From positions 310,001 to 374,000 of the forward strand of contig NZ_JBDZDR010000003.1 of assembly GCF_040049255.1 (NCBI RefSeq): 64,000 nucleotides of DNA. Reading direction: 5' to 3'. Every line of letters starts with the position of its first letter. Position 1 is the first letter of the stretch. The position numbers and the translations under genes were made by a program. This stretch comes from Pseudaminobacter sp040049255. GTDB taxonomy: Bacteria > Pseudomonadota > Alphaproteobacteria > Rhizobiales > Rhizobiaceae. A model generated the notes under the pieces. That model did not search any database. It saw only the letters and a program-made list of their open reading frames with translations, and was not told the origin of the DNA. Shown piece by piece: positions 15,356-25,861 of this stretch.

Positions 15356-16255
15356 ATGACACGCATGCGCAGTTTCCTCGTTTCGACCATGTTGCTCGGA
15401 CTCGCCGTCTGGAGCATTGGCACAGCCCGGGCTGCGGACAAGATGCAGGTGGTGACCACCTTCACGGTCATTGCCGACATTGCCGGCAATGTGGCCGGCG
15501 ATGCTGCCGACGTGGTGTCGATCACCAAGCCCAATGCCGAAATCCACGAATATCAGCCGACGCCGGGCGATCTGATCAATGCGCAGAAGGCCGATTTGAT
15601 CCTGTGGAACGGGCTGAACCTCGAGCTCTGGTTCGAAAAGTTCTTCGCCAATCTGAGCGGCGTTCCGGGCGTGGTGGTTTCGGAAGGCGTGGAGCCGATG
15701 GGCATTTCCGAGGGGCCGTATAGCGGCAAGCCCAACCCCCATGCGTGGATGTCGCCCGAGGCCGCGCTGATCTATGTCCAAAACATTCGCAAGGCCTTTT
15801 CCGAGCAGGACCCGGCCAACGCCGAAACCTACGCCAAGAATGCTGCTGCCTATTCCGAAAAGATAAGGGCCGAGGTCGAGCCGATGCGGGCGGCGATTGC
15901 CGGCATTCCGGCAGAGCGGCGCTGGCTCGTCACCAGCGAGGGCGCCTTCTCCTATCTGGCGCGCGATTTCGGCCTGAAGGAGCTTTATCTCTGGCCGATC
16001 AACGCCGACAGCCAGGGCACGCCGCAGCAGGTGCGCAAGGTGATCGACGCGGTGCGCGCCAACAACATTCCGGCCGTGTTCTCCGAAAGCACGGTGTCGG
16101 ATGCGCCGGCCAGGCAGGTGGCGCGCGAGACGGGAGCGGCCTATGGCGGCGTGCTCTTTGTCGACTCGCTGAGCGACGAAGATGGCCCTGTGCCGACCTA
16201 TCTCGACCTGCTGCGCGTCACCACCGAAACGATTGCCAAGGCGTTGGTCCAATGA
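15356..16255 (+). CDS. sitA: Metal ABC transporter substrate-binding protein (SitA-like)
   Basis: This is 299 aa from the ATG at 15356. A signal peptide (MTRMRSFLVS then a hydrophobic stretch ending ARAAD) directs it to the periplasm. It is a cluster 9 (ZnuA/TroA-type) binding protein. Metal-site candidates are the His in AEIHEYQPTP, the His in NPHAWMSP, the Glu in VTSEGAFSYLA and the late Asp in LFVDSLSDEDGP. It lacks the His-rich loop of zinc-specific ZnuA, which favours Mn/Fe. Its stop overlaps the ATPase start. The ORF extends upstream, but that part is non-coding promoter sequence. Confidence 0.92.
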   Translation: MTRMRSFLVSTMLLGLAVWSIGTARAADKMQVVTTFTVIADIAGNVAGDAADVVSITKPNAEIHEYQPTPGDLINAQKADLILWNGLNLELWFEKFFANLSGVPGVVVSEGVEPMGISEGPYSGKPNPHAWMSPEAALIYVQNIRKAFSEQDPANAETYAKNAAAYSEKIRAEVEPMRAAIAGIPAERRWLVTSEGAFSYLARDFGLKELYLWPINADSQGTPQQVRKVIDAVRANNIPAVFSESTVSDAPARQVARETGAAYGGVLFVDSLSDEDGPVPTYLDLLRVTTETIAKALVQ

Positions 16256-17139
16256 ACATGGCTGCCCCGAAAGCGATTGCGGCGGCCGAGGGCAGCGGGC
16301 TCAGGGTCGAGCACATCACCGTCACCTATCGCAACGGCCATACTGCCCTGCGCGACGCCTCCTTCGCCATCCCCACGGGCACCATCACGGCGCTGGTGGG
16401 GGTCAATGGCAGCGGCAAGTCCACCCTGTTCAAGTCGATCATGGGTTTTGTGCCGCTGGCGGCCGGCAAGGTCGAGATCCTCGGCATGCCCGCGGCAAAG
16501 GCGCTAAAGCAGAATGCCGTTGCCTATGTGCCGCAGAGCGAGGATGTCGACTGGAATTTTCCGGTCCTCGTCGAGGACGTGGTGATGATGGGCCGCTACG
16601 GCCACATGAATTTTCTCCGCATGACCCGCCCGATCGACCGCGAGGCGGTGGATGCAGCACTCGAGCGCGTGGGCATGAGCGCCTATCGCAAGCGCCAGAT
16701 CGGCGAATTGTCGGGCGGGCAGAAGAAGCGTGTTTTCCTGGCCCGCGCGCTGGCGCAGGAAGGGCGGCTGATCCTGCTCGACGAGCCCTTCACAGGCGTC
16801 GACGTGCGCACCGAGGAGGCCATCATCGAGCTCTTGCAGGCGCTGCGCGAGGAGGGCCGGGTGATGCTGGTCTCGACCCACAATCTCGGCAGCGTGCCGC
16901 GCTTCTGCGACCGCACCGTGCTCATCAACCGCACCGTGCTGGCCCATGGCCCGACCTCCGAGGTTTTCACCCAGGACAATCTGGAGAAAACCTTCGGCGG
17001 CGTGCTGCGCCAGTTCATTCTCGGCGGAGCAGAGCTTCACCAGGATGCCGATCCGCGCAAGATCACTGTGCTGACCGATGACGAGCGGCCGCTGGTGTTT
17101 TATGGCGAGGAAGCCGGCAAGGCGGAGACTGCCGAATGA
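16252..17139 (+). CDS. sitB: Manganese/iron ABC transporter ATP-binding protein (SitB-like)
   Basis: This is a 295-aa ATPase with Walker A GVNGSGKST (about residue 50), the Q-loop region VAYVPQSEDVDWNFP, signature LSGGQKKR and Walker B LILLDEP. The VDWNFPVLVEDVVMMGRYG segment is typical of Mn/Fe importers. Its ATG (16252) overlaps the sitA stop and its own stop overlaps sitC, giving a four-gene translationally coupled operon. A C-terminal tail of about 40 residues extends beyond the minimal ATPase. Confidence 0.95.
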   Translation: MNMAAPKAIAAAEGSGLRVEHITVTYRNGHTALRDASFAIPTGTITALVGVNGSGKSTLFKSIMGFVPLAAGKVEILGMPAAKALKQNAVAYVPQSEDVDWNFPVLVEDVVMMGRYGHMNFLRMTRPIDREAVDAALERVGMSAYRKRQIGELSGGQKKRVFLARALAQEGRLILLDEPFTGVDVRTEEAIIELLQALREEGRVMLVSTHNLGSVPRFCDRTVLINRTVLAHGPTSEVFTQDNLEKTFGGVLRQFILGGAELHQDADPRKITVLTDDERPLVFYGEEAGKAETAE

Positions 17140-17996
17140 GCGCGGTCCTGCTCGAACCCTTTTCCTACGGCTACATGCTCAACGCCATGTGGGTGTCGGC
17201 GCTGGTCGGCGGCGTTTGCGCCTTTTTGTCGGCCTATCTGATGCTGAAGGGCTGGTCGCTGATTGGCGACGCGCTCTCGCATTCCATCGTGCCGGGCGTG
17301 GCCGGCGCCTATATGCTTGGCCTGCCCTTCGCCATGGGTGCCTTTTTGTCTGGCGGGCTGGCGGCTGGCGCCATGCTGTTCCTCAACCAGCGGACAAAGC
17401 TGAAGGAAGACGCCATCATCGGGCTGATCTTCACCTCCTTCTTCGGCCTCGGCCTTTTCATGATCTCGCTGTCGCCGGCTTCGGTGAACATCCAGACCAT
17501 CGTCCTGGGCAACATACTCGCCATCACCCCGGCCGACACGCTGCAACTCGTCATCATCGGCGGCGTGTCGCTCGTCATCCTGCTTGCCAAATGGAAGGAC
17601 CTGATGGTCGCCTTCTTCGATGAAAGCCACGCTCGCTCCATCGGGCTCAACCCCGATTGGCTGAAGGTGCTGTTCTTCACGCTGCTCTCGGCCTCGACGG
17701 TTGCCGCGCTGCAGACGGTGGGAGCATTCCTGGTCATTGCCATGGTGGTGACGCCGGGCGCCACGGCCTATCTCCTGACCGACCGCTTTCCGCGGCTGAT
17801 CGCAACCAGCGTCGGCATCGGTGCGGCGACCAGCTTCATCGGCGCCTATGCCAGCTATTTCCTCGATGGCGCCACCGGCGGCATCATCGTGGTGCTGCAG
17901 ACGCTGATCTTCCTTTGCGCCTTCTTGTTTGCGCCCAAGCACGGCATGCTGGCGGCGCGGAAGAGGGCGCGCCAGGCGCTGGAGGCGGGACTGTGA
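17136..17996 (+). CDS. sitC: Metal ABC transporter permease (SitC-like)
   Basis: This is a 286-aa ABC-3 family permease with about eight transmembrane segments and the conserved GWSLIGDALSHSIVPGV near the N-terminus. It overlaps sitB upstream and sitD downstream by 4 bp each. Two different permease genes in tandem distinguish Sit-type transporters from single-permease Znu systems. Confidence 0.95.
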   Translation: MSAVLLEPFSYGYMLNAMWVSALVGGVCAFLSAYLMLKGWSLIGDALSHSIVPGVAGAYMLGLPFAMGAFLSGGLAAGAMLFLNQRTKLKEDAIIGLIFTSFFGLGLFMISLSPASVNIQTIVLGNILAITPADTLQLVIIGGVSLVILLAKWKDLMVAFFDESHARSIGLNPDWLKVLFFTLLSASTVAALQTVGAFLVIAMVVTPGATAYLLTDRFPRLIATSVGIGAATSFIGAYASYFLDGATGGIIVVLQTLIFLCAFLFAPKHGMLAARKRARQALEAGL

Positions 17997-18853
17997 ACGA
18001 GCTGTTCGACATGCTGGCGATGCCCTTCGCTTTCCCCTTCATGCAGCAGGCCTTCATCATAGCCATCCTTGTGGCGGTACCGATGGCGATGTTGTCATGC
18101 TTCCTGGTGCTGAAGGGCTGGTCGCTCATGGGCGATGCCATCAGCCATGCGGTGCTGCCGGGCGTGGTGCTGGCCTATCTCGCCGGCTTGCCGCTTGCGG
18201 TCGGCGCCTTTGCGGCGGGCATGGTCTGCGCGCTCGCCACCGGCTTCCTCAAGGAAAACAGCCGCATCAAGGAAGACACGGTCATGGGCATCGTCTTCTC
18301 CGGCATGTTCGGCTTGGGCATCGTGCTCTACACCAAGATCGAAACCGAGGTGCATCTCGACCACATCCTGTTCGGCGACATGCTCGGCATCACATGGGGC
18401 GACGTGGCGCAAAGCGGCATCATCGCGCTGGTGGTGGTCGGGGCCATCGGCATCTTCCGGCGCGACCTGCTGCTGCACGCCTTCGACCCGCAGCATGCCC
18501 GCGCCATCGGGCTGCCGGCACGCCTTCTGCACTATGGCCTGCTGTCCATCCTGTCGCTGACGATCGTGGGCGCGCTGAAGGCTGTAGGCATCATCCTGGC
18601 GATCGCCATGCTGATTGCGCCCGGGGCCATCGCCTTCCTGCTTGCCCAACGATTTTCGCAGATGATGGCGATCTCCGTGATCGTGGCCGTGGCGGGGTCG
18701 TTCCTCGGCGTCTATCTCAGCTTCTTCATCGACAGCGCACCGGCGCCGACCATCGTGCTCCTGATGAGCCTCGCCTTCGTGGCGGCGTTCCTGCATGCGC
18801 GGGCAAAGACGGCGCGTGCGGAAAGAAAGCTCGGAGCCGCCAATCAGGCCTGA
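17993..18853 (+). CDS. sitD: Metal ABC transporter permease (SitD-like)
   Basis: This is 286 aa starting at GTG 17993, which overlaps the sitC stop. It is a second ABC-3 permease, with GWSLMGDAISHAVLPGVVL and about eight hydrophobic segments, paralogous to SitC. It completes the sitABCD operon and converges on aglK across a short hairpin. The longer frame open upstream of the GTG only shadows sitC. Confidence 0.95.
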   Translation: MNELFDMLAMPFAFPFMQQAFIIAILVAVPMAMLSCFLVLKGWSLMGDAISHAVLPGVVLAYLAGLPLAVGAFAAGMVCALATGFLKENSRIKEDTVMGIVFSGMFGLGIVLYTKIETEVHLDHILFGDMLGITWGDVAQSGIIALVVVGAIGIFRRDLLLHAFDPQHARAIGLPARLLHYGLLSILSLTIVGALKAVGIILAIAMLIAPGAIAFLLAQRFSQMMAISVIVAVAGSFLGVYLSFFIDSAPAPTIVLLMSLAFVAAFLHARAKTARAERKLGAANQA

Positions 18854-18861
18854 CGCTGCAG

Positions 18862-18868
<7 letters not shown>
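18847..18868. terminator. Bidirectional hairpin between convergent sitD and aglK
   Basis: CCTGAC (18849-18854) and GTCAGG (18861-18866) form a stem with a 6-nt loop that includes the end of both stop codons. It lies exactly at the convergent junction. No long T tract is present, so efficiency is uncertain. Confidence 0.5.
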
Positions 18869-19977
<1,109 letters not shown>

Positions 19978-20000
19978 GTCCCCCCTTTGCTCTCCGCCGA

Positions 20001-21659
20001 TCAGGCTCGTCGCCCGAACCAGGCATCATAGGCGCCGAGCCTGACTGTGCCCGCTTCCGCCTTGGCTGAAAAGCCGTGGCCGGACAGCGGCGTTGCCGAC
20101 CCGCCAAGCTCGACCGCCGCGGGCTGCGCGCCGAGATTGAAGACGCAGACGATCTCCTCATTGCCCTCGCGGCGTGTGAAGGCGACCGTGTCGCCTTCGC
20201 TCGGCAGGAAGGCGATGTCGCCCTTTGCAAGTGCGGGATGGGCACGACGGAAGGCGAGGAAGCGCCGATAATGCTCCAGCAGCGAAGCCTCGTCGCCCGC
20301 CTGGGTGTCCACCGCCAGCGCTTTTTGCTCCGGCGATACGGGAAGCCATGGCTTGGCGGCGGAAAAGCCGGCATTCTGTGCCTTGCTCTCCCACACCATG
20401 GGCGTGCGGCAGCCGTCGCGGCCCTTGAATTCGGGCCAGAAGCGAATGCCGTAGGGGTCTTGCAAGTCCTCGAAAGCGAGCTCGGCTTCCCCGAGGCCCA
20501 GTTCCTCACCCTGGTAGATGCAGACCGAGCCGCGCAGCGACATCAGGAGCGCCGAAAGCACCTTCAGATAGGCAGTGCGGTCGCCCACGCCTTCGCCCCA
20601 GCGCGAGGCGTGGCGGATCACATCATGGTTGGAAAAGGCCCAGCATGACCAGCCGGCGCTGGCGACCCGACCAAAGGTCTCCAGCACATTGCGCACCTTG
20701 GCGGCGCTGATCTTTTCCGGTCCCAGGAAGTCGAAGGCGTAGCACATCTGCACGCGGTGGTCGCCGGCGGTGTAGGCAGCGACGATGTCGAGGCCGCGCT
20801 GCGCGTCGCCCACTTCTCCGACGGCAGCGGCGGCCGGATATTCGTCGAGCAGCGCGCGGAAGCGCTCCAGGAAGCCGAGGTTTTCGGGCCGGCTCTTGTC
20901 GTAGAGGTGATCCTGATAGTTGTAGGGGTTGACCGACGGCGCGATGGAATCGTTGCGCCGTTCCGCGGGCAGCGGCGGGTTGTCTTCCAGTCCGAGCGAG
21001 TGGAAGTAGAAGTTGATCGTGTCGAGCCTGAAACCATCCACGCCGCGCTCCAGCCAGAAGCGGGTGGCCTCCAGCACCGCGTCCTGAACCGCCGGATTGT
21101 GGAAGTTGAGATCGGGCTGTTCGGCCAGGAAATTGTGCAGGTAATATTGCTGCCGGCGCGTGTCCCACTGCCAGGCCGAGCCGCCGAAGATCGACAGCCA
21201 GTTGTTGGGCGGCGTGCCGTCCGGCTTCGCGTCGGCCCAGACGAACCACTCGGCCTTCGGATTGTCGCGCGAGGCGCGGCTTTCCTTGAACCAGGGGTGC
21301 TCGTCGGAGGTGTGGGAGATGACCTGGTCGATCATCACCTTCAGGCCAAGACGATGAGCCTCATCAAGCAGGGCGTCGAAATCGGCAAGCGTGCCGAACA
21401 TCGGATCGACGTCGCAATAATCGGAGACGTCGTAGCCGAAGTCCTTCATGGGCGACTTGAAGAAGGGCGAGATCCAGATCGCATCTACACCCAGAGAGGC
21501 GATGTAGGGCAATCGCCGGACGATGCCCCGGAGGTCGCCGATGCCGTCGCCGTTGGAATCCTGAAAGCTGCGCGGATAGATCTGATAGATCACCGCGCCG
21601 CGCCACCAGTCCCGGTCGACTGCGGGTTCCGGTCGTTCGATCTTGCGTGCGGCTTGCAT
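20001..21659 (-). CDS. aglA: Alpha-glucosidase, GH13 family
   Basis: This is a 552-aa cytoplasmic glycoside hydrolase family 13 enzyme. The conserved regions are DAIWISPFFKSP with GYDVSDY, the nucleophile region DGFRLDTINFY, the acid/base VGEVGD and FSNHDV. It starts with the WWRGAVIYQIYPRSFQD sequence of oligo-1,6-/alpha-1,4-glucosidases. It would split imported sucrose, maltose, trehalose or isomaltose-type glucosides. The start is preceded by GGGAGG, 2 bp after the aglG stop. Confidence 0.95.
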   Translation of the reverse strand: MQAARKIERPEPAVDRDWWRGAVIYQIYPRSFQDSNGDGIGDLRGIVRRLPYIASLGVDAIWISPFFKSPMKDFGYDVSDYCDVDPMFGTLADFDALLDEAHRLGLKVMIDQVISHTSDEHPWFKESRASRDNPKAEWFVWADAKPDGTPPNNWLSIFGGSAWQWDTRRQQYYLHNFLAEQPDLNFHNPAVQDAVLEATRFWLERGVDGFRLDTINFYFHSLGLEDNPPLPAERRNDSIAPSVNPYNYQDHLYDKSRPENLGFLERFRALLDEYPAAAAVGEVGDAQRGLDIVAAYTAGDHRVQMCYAFDFLGPEKISAAKVRNVLETFGRVASAGWSCWAFSNHDVIRHASRWGEGVGDRTAYLKVLSALLMSLRGSVCIYQGEELGLGEAELAFEDLQDPYGIRFWPEFKGRDGCRTPMVWESKAQNAGFSAAKPWLPVSPEQKALAVDTQAGDEASLLEHYRRFLAFRRAHPALAKGDIAFLPSEGDTVAFTRREGNEEIVCVFNLGAQPAAVELGGSATPLSGHGFSAKAEAGTVRLGAYDAWFGRRA

Positions 21660-21663
21660 GGGG

Positions 21664-22818
21664 TCAGCCTCCCTTGACGGAGCCCGCGAGCAACCCGCGG
21701 ACGAAATAGCGTTGCAGCGAGAAGAACACGCCCAGTGGCACCAATATGGTGACGAAGGCCGAGGTTGTCAGGATTTCCCAATTGCCGCCGCGCGAGCCGA
21801 GCAGATTGTTGAGCCGGGCCGTCAGCACCATCTGGTCGGCGTCGGTGCGCAGGAACACCATCGCAACCAGGAGGTCGTTCCACACCCACAGGAACTGGAA
21901 GATGGCGAAGGAGGCGAGCACGGGAAACGACAGCGGCAGCACGATCTTGACGAAAATCTCGAAGTCGCTGGCGCCGTCGATGCGCGCCGATTCCATGATC
22001 TCGCGTGGCAGGCCGGCGATGTAGCTGCGCAGCAGGTAGATGGCGAAGGGCAGGCCGAAGCCGGTATGCGCCAGCCAGATGCCGAGATAGGTCTTGGCCG
22101 GAACGCCGAAGAAGGCGCCGACGCCGTTGTACATTTTCAAAAGCGGTATCAGCGACATCTGCAGCGGCACCACCAGCAGGCCGATGATGGTGGCAATCAG
22201 CAGCGCGCGGCCGGGAAAACGCATCCAGGCCAGAGCATAGGCGGCGAACGCAGCAATCAGGATCGGGATGACGGTGGCCGGCACCGTCACCGTCAGCGAG
22301 TTGATGAAAGAGCGACCGATGCCTTCGGAAAACAGCACCGTCTTGTAGTTCTCGGCCGTGAAGTTGGGCGGGATCGACGCCGCATAGTAGATGCGCCGGG
22401 CGCGATCGCCTTCGAAGGCCACCGGCGAGGACATGACATAGGAGCCGTCGTCGTTGACCTGTAGCGTCACGCCGTCGCCGAGGTCAGCCACCGAACCGGC
22501 CTGGAATTCGGTCGGCGCCTGCGCCTTGATGCCGAAGGCGGTCAGCGTGCGGCTGTCGCCGGCGCCAAACAGGTTGCCCATGATGAGGAACCTGCCGTCT
22601 TTCTCCACCTGGTCGGCTGAGCCGGCGAGGCGGCCGGCTTCGGTGTGGGTTGCGGTGGTCAGCGCCGTCCACCAGCCCGAGGCGACGATCTGGTCCTTGT
22701 AGCGCAGCGAGGAGACCAGGATGCCGAGGGTCGGGATCGTCCAGAGCACGACAAGGGCGGCCACCGCGATATGGACGCCGAAGCGGCCGAGGAAGGATTT
22801 TCCGCGCGAACCGGCCAC
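21664..22818 (-). CDS. aglG: Alpha-glucoside ABC transporter permease
   Basis: This is 384 aa with GTG start at 22818, just after the aglF stop. It is a MalG-type permease with an N-terminal transmembrane segment. A periplasmic insert of about 110 residues (roughly 55-165), typical of AglG, is followed by five more segments. The EAA loop reads REIMESARIDGASDFEIFVKIVLPLS. Confidence 0.93.
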   Translation of the reverse strand: MAGSRGKSFLGRFGVHIAVAALVVLWTIPTLGILVSSLRYKDQIVASGWWTALTTATHTEAGRLAGSADQVEKDGRFLIMGNLFGAGDSRTLTAFGIKAQAPTEFQAGSVADLGDGVTLQVNDDGSYVMSSPVAFEGDRARRIYYAASIPPNFTAENYKTVLFSEGIGRSFINSLTVTVPATVIPILIAAFAAYALAWMRFPGRALLIATIIGLLVVPLQMSLIPLLKMYNGVGAFFGVPAKTYLGIWLAHTGFGLPFAIYLLRSYIAGLPREIMESARIDGASDFEIFVKIVLPLSFPVLASFAIFQFLWVWNDLLVAMVFLRTDADQMVLTARLNNLLGSRGGNWEILTTSAFVTILVPLGVFFSLQRYFVRGLLAGSVKGG

Positions 22819-22819
22819 G

Positions 22820-23830
22820 TCAGCGGCCCCCGTCTTCGCGGGTTGCCTGGCGGATGTTCCAGACCATGATCGGCACCACCGCCAGCATGATGACGATGGC
22901 GATGGTGGCGCCGCGGCCGTAGTCGGTGCCGCGGAACATCCAGTCGAACATCAGGTTCGCAAGGGTATTGGTGTTCCACTGGCCGTTGGTCATGGTCAGG
23001 ATGATGTCGAACACCTTCAGCACAAGAATGGTGATGGTGGTCCAGACCACGGCGATCGTGCCCCAGATCTGCGGCACCATGATCCTCCAGAAGATCTGAA
23101 AAGGGCTGGCGCCATCGATCGTCGCGGCCTCGATGGTTTCCTCCGGGATGCCACGCAGCGCCGACGACAGGATGACCATGGCAAAGCCGGTCTGGATCCA
23201 GATTAGGATGACCATGAGGAAGAAATTGTTCCAGAACGGCGTCGATACCCACACTTGGGGATCGCCGCCGAAGAACTGGACGATCGCGTTGAGGATGCCG
23301 ATCTGGACCTGCCCGTCGCCGCGATATTCATAGACGAATTTCCAGATGACGCTGGCGCCGACGAAGGAGATGGCGAGCGGCATGAAGATCAGGCTCTTGG
23401 CGATGGTTCCCCACCAGATGCGGTCGGTCAGAACCGCAATCACCAGGCCCAGGAAGGTGCAGGCGGCCGGCACCACAAGCAGCCAGAGCAGGTTGTTGAA
23501 GATCGCCTGCCTGAATTCGCGATCACCCAGCGCCCAGGAGTAGTTGGAAAGGCCGACGAAGCTCTGGCCGCCGCGATCATGGAGCGAATAGTAGAAGGTC
23601 GCGAAGACCGGATAGATCAGATAGACGGTGAGGATGACCAGCGCCGGCCCGACGAACAGCCATGGCCGGATGTAGCCCTGCCTGCGCAGATTATCGATCG
23701 CCGCAGCGCCTGAGACCCCGCGCGAGGGAAACACGAGATCGAGCAGGCGGTTGGCGGCCCAGAAATAGACCACGCAACCGCCGACGCCAATGAGCACCGT
23801 GATGACCGCAGAGAGGATCTGTGCCGTCAT
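22820..23830 (-). CDS. aglF: Alpha-glucoside ABC transporter permease
   Basis: This is 336 aa from the ATG at 23830; the longer frame upstream is intergenic. It is a MalF-type permease with six to eight transmembrane segments and an EAA loop PEETIEAATIDGASPFQIF. A 331-bp gap holding a palindromic repeat separates it from aglE, as is common between binding-protein and permease genes. Confidence 0.93.
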   Translation of the reverse strand: MTAQILSAVITVLIGVGGCVVYFWAANRLLDLVFPSRGVSGAAAIDNLRRQGYIRPWLFVGPALVILTVYLIYPVFATFYYSLHDRGGQSFVGLSNYSWALGDREFRQAIFNNLLWLLVVPAACTFLGLVIAVLTDRIWWGTIAKSLIFMPLAISFVGASVIWKFVYEYRGDGQVQIGILNAIVQFFGGDPQVWVSTPFWNNFFLMVILIWIQTGFAMVILSSALRGIPEETIEAATIDGASPFQIFWRIMVPQIWGTIAVVWTTITILVLKVFDIILTMTNGQWNTNTLANLMFDWMFRGTDYGRGATIAIVIMLAVVPIMVWNIRQATREDGGR

Positions 23831-23919
23831 GGGATCCTTTTCCCCCTGTTGGGCAGTGTGCGCGCTGGTGAATTTCCCCTCACCTGGCTGCCTTCGCAAG
23901 CCACCCTCTCTACGAAGTT

Positions 23920-24085
23920 AGGGCAATCGCATACGGGGTGACTTACCCCCACTCCGCCTCGCTTCGCTCGGCACCTCTCCCCCTCAAAAGGGGAGAGGAA
24001 GGGCGCCAAGCTTGCGGACGGCGATTCCTCTCCCCCGTCGAGCGGGGGAGAGGTGGTTTGCGAAGCAAACCGGAGTGGGGGTCGA
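23920..24085. repeat. Palindromic intergenic repeat, family B copy 1 (aglE-aglF gap)
   Basis: This compound palindrome has outer ends CCCCACTCCGCCTCGCTTCG and CGGAGTGGGGG, with inner hairpins CCTCTCCCCCTC/GGGGAGAGG and CCTCTCCCCCGTCG/GGGGGAGAGG. The flank AGGGCAATCGCATAC (23920-23934) is also found, inverted, next to the second copy at 37501-37650. The element accounts for about half of the 331-bp gap between aglF and aglE. Nothing else was recognised in that gap. Confidence 0.85.
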
Positions 24086-24161
24086 TAACCCCGCCCCAGT
24101 GCGGAAAAGTGCCCGAGCATTGCGGAGGGCGGGTGAGGGGCATCGATCGAGGCGCCCCCCT

Positions 24162-25517
24162 CTACTTGATCGCGTCCCAGCTCCTCTGAACCTCGGCGGC
24201 GACGTCGGCCGCCGGCTTGCCGCCGACGAGATCGATCATGCCGGTCCAGAAGGCGCCGGCGCCGATCTTGCCCGGCATCAGGTCCGAGCCGTCGAAGCGG
24301 AAGGTCGAGGCCTCGGCGAGAATTTCGCCCTGCTTCCTCAGCGCGTCGCTGGCGTAGGTGTCCTTGTTGACCGCCTTGAACGGGGTGACGAAGCTGCCCT
24401 GTGCCATCCACAGCTCATGCGCCAGCGGCAGCTTCAGGAATTCGATGAAGGCGCGCGCCGCCTTCGAATCCTTGGTGATCATGGCCAGCGTGCCGGCGCC
24501 GAGCACCGGATTGCCGAGTTCTGGCTTCGAGGCATAAGGCGGGAAATAGAAGAAGTCCGCGTCCTGGCCAAGCTTGGTGCCTTCGGGGAAGAAGGACGGG
24601 ATGAAGGAGGCCTGATGGTGCAGGTAGCACTTGGGCGGCACCGCAAAGAGGCCCTTGGGGCTGTCGCGGAAGTCGGTCGCGGCCACGGCCGCCGCGCCGC
24701 CATCCACCAGTCTGTCGTCGGTGGCGATCTTGGCGAAGATGTCGAGCGCGCCGACCACCGCCGGATCGGTGAACGGAATGTCGTTCGTCACCCATTTGTC
24801 GTAGGTCTCGGGCGACTGCATGCGCAGCATGATGTCCTCGACCCAGTCGGTTGCCGGCCAGCCGGTCGCGCCGCCGGAGCCGAGGCCGATGCACCAGGGC
24901 TTGCCGCCATCGGCCACGATCTTGTCCGACAGTGCCTGCAATTCCTCCTGCGTCTTCGGAACCTTGTAGCCGGCTTCCTCGAAATTGTCGGGCGAGTACC
25001 AGACCAGCGATTTCACGTCGGCCTTGTAGGGGAAGGCGAAGAAGCCGGGCTTGCCGTCCTTGTCGGTATAGGTGCCGAGATCGACCCAGGACTGGCCCGC
25101 GCCGTAGTTCTCCTTGATCCAGGCGGCCGTGTCGTCGCCGAGCGGCGTGAGGAACCCCTTGGAGGCAAGATCCTGGATCAGGCCAGGCTGCGGCAGGATG
25201 GCGATGTTGGGCGGGCTGCCGGCCTGCGTGTCGATGACGATCTGCTGCTCGTAGTTCTCGGAAGAGGAATACTTCACGTCGACGCCGGTGGCATTGATGA
25301 AATATTCGAGCACATTGCGCACCAGCGCCTCGTCTTCGCCGCGCCACGGGCCGAAGATGGTCAGCGTCTCGCCCTTCAGGTCGACCTTCTTCAACTCGTC
25401 CAGATCGGCCCAGTGAAAGCGGGCGTCCTCGCCCGGCTTGAACTTCAGCTCCGCATGCGCGGGCGCGCCGAGCGCGAGTGCTGCCAGTGCAACGCCCAGA
25501 AAAAGACTCTTCTTCAT
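24162..25517 (-). CDS. aglE: Alpha-glucoside ABC transporter substrate-binding protein
   Basis: This is 451 aa from the ATG at 25517, with GGGAGGA eight bases upstream. A signal peptide (MKKSLFLGVALAALALG, cleavage after AHA) sends it to the periplasm. It is a family 1 solute-binding protein with YSSSENYEQQIVIDTQAG near the N-terminal lobe. It is the first gene of the agl operon, divergent from aglR. Confidence 0.93.
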   Translation of the reverse strand: MKKSLFLGVALAALALGAPAHAELKFKPGEDARFHWADLDELKKVDLKGETLTIFGPWRGEDEALVRNVLEYFINATGVDVKYSSSENYEQQIVIDTQAGSPPNIAILPQPGLIQDLASKGFLTPLGDDTAAWIKENYGAGQSWVDLGTYTDKDGKPGFFAFPYKADVKSLVWYSPDNFEEAGYKVPKTQEELQALSDKIVADGGKPWCIGLGSGGATGWPATDWVEDIMLRMQSPETYDKWVTNDIPFTDPAVVGALDIFAKIATDDRLVDGGAAAVAATDFRDSPKGLFAVPPKCYLHHQASFIPSFFPEGTKLGQDADFFYFPPYASKPELGNPVLGAGTLAMITKDSKAARAFIEFLKLPLAHELWMAQGSFVTPFKAVNKDTYASDALRKQGEILAEASTFRFDGSDLMPGKIGAGAFWTGMIDLVGGKPAADVAAEVQRSWDAIK

Positions 25518-25638
25518 CGATTGTCCTCCCGTTCGGTCACTTCCCGGACGAACCTCCCTTCGTCCCGCCGACACCGCCCCGGGCGCCCCGCTGATGGCGG
25601 GCTCGCAGGCTTTCGAACGAACCTTCTTCCGAAAGTTT

Positions 25639-25652
25639 CCAAAGCGCTTTGG
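25639..25652. promoter_or_regulatory. LacI-type operator O1 upstream of aglE
   Basis: CCAAAGCGCTTTGG is a perfect 14-bp palindrome with the central CG typical of LacI/GalR-family operators, 122 bp upstream of the aglE start. AglR, encoded divergently, is the obvious ligand. The 344-bp region 25518-25861 holds no gene. Confidence 0.75.
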
Positions 25653-25836
25653 CTGATGATTATCATCGCTGGGGAGAAAGCAGCGAGTCAAGCGCCATAT
25701 GGGATGAATCGATTTAAGTGCGTATTTCTGGTGCATTGCAGCATGGTTTTGCATTGCACTGGCAATTTCCACTTCTGAAATTGTGCCGTCCGGCCTATGC
25801 TGATGTGTGTTAACGGGAATGCAACTTTGAAATCCT

Positions 25837-25850
25837 TTGAAGCGCTTTGG
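25837..25850. promoter_or_regulatory. LacI-type operator O2 just before aglR
   Basis: TTGAAGCGCTTTGG matches operator O1 in 11 of 14 positions with an intact AAGCGCTT core. It lies 12 bp before the aglR start, overlapping its ribosome binding site, so AglR binding would limit its own synthesis. O1 and O2 are 198 bp apart, compatible with looping. Confidence 0.65.
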
Positions 25851-25861
25851 GAAGAGAATCA

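Noticed and set aside
13643..16252. 869-codon minus-strand ORF over pncB and sitA
   Set aside because: Spans two well-supported plus-strand genes and has no recognisable domain.
23920..24085. CRISPR-like short repeats
   Set aside because: The repeats are inverted hairpins without regular spacers; no cas genes in the window.
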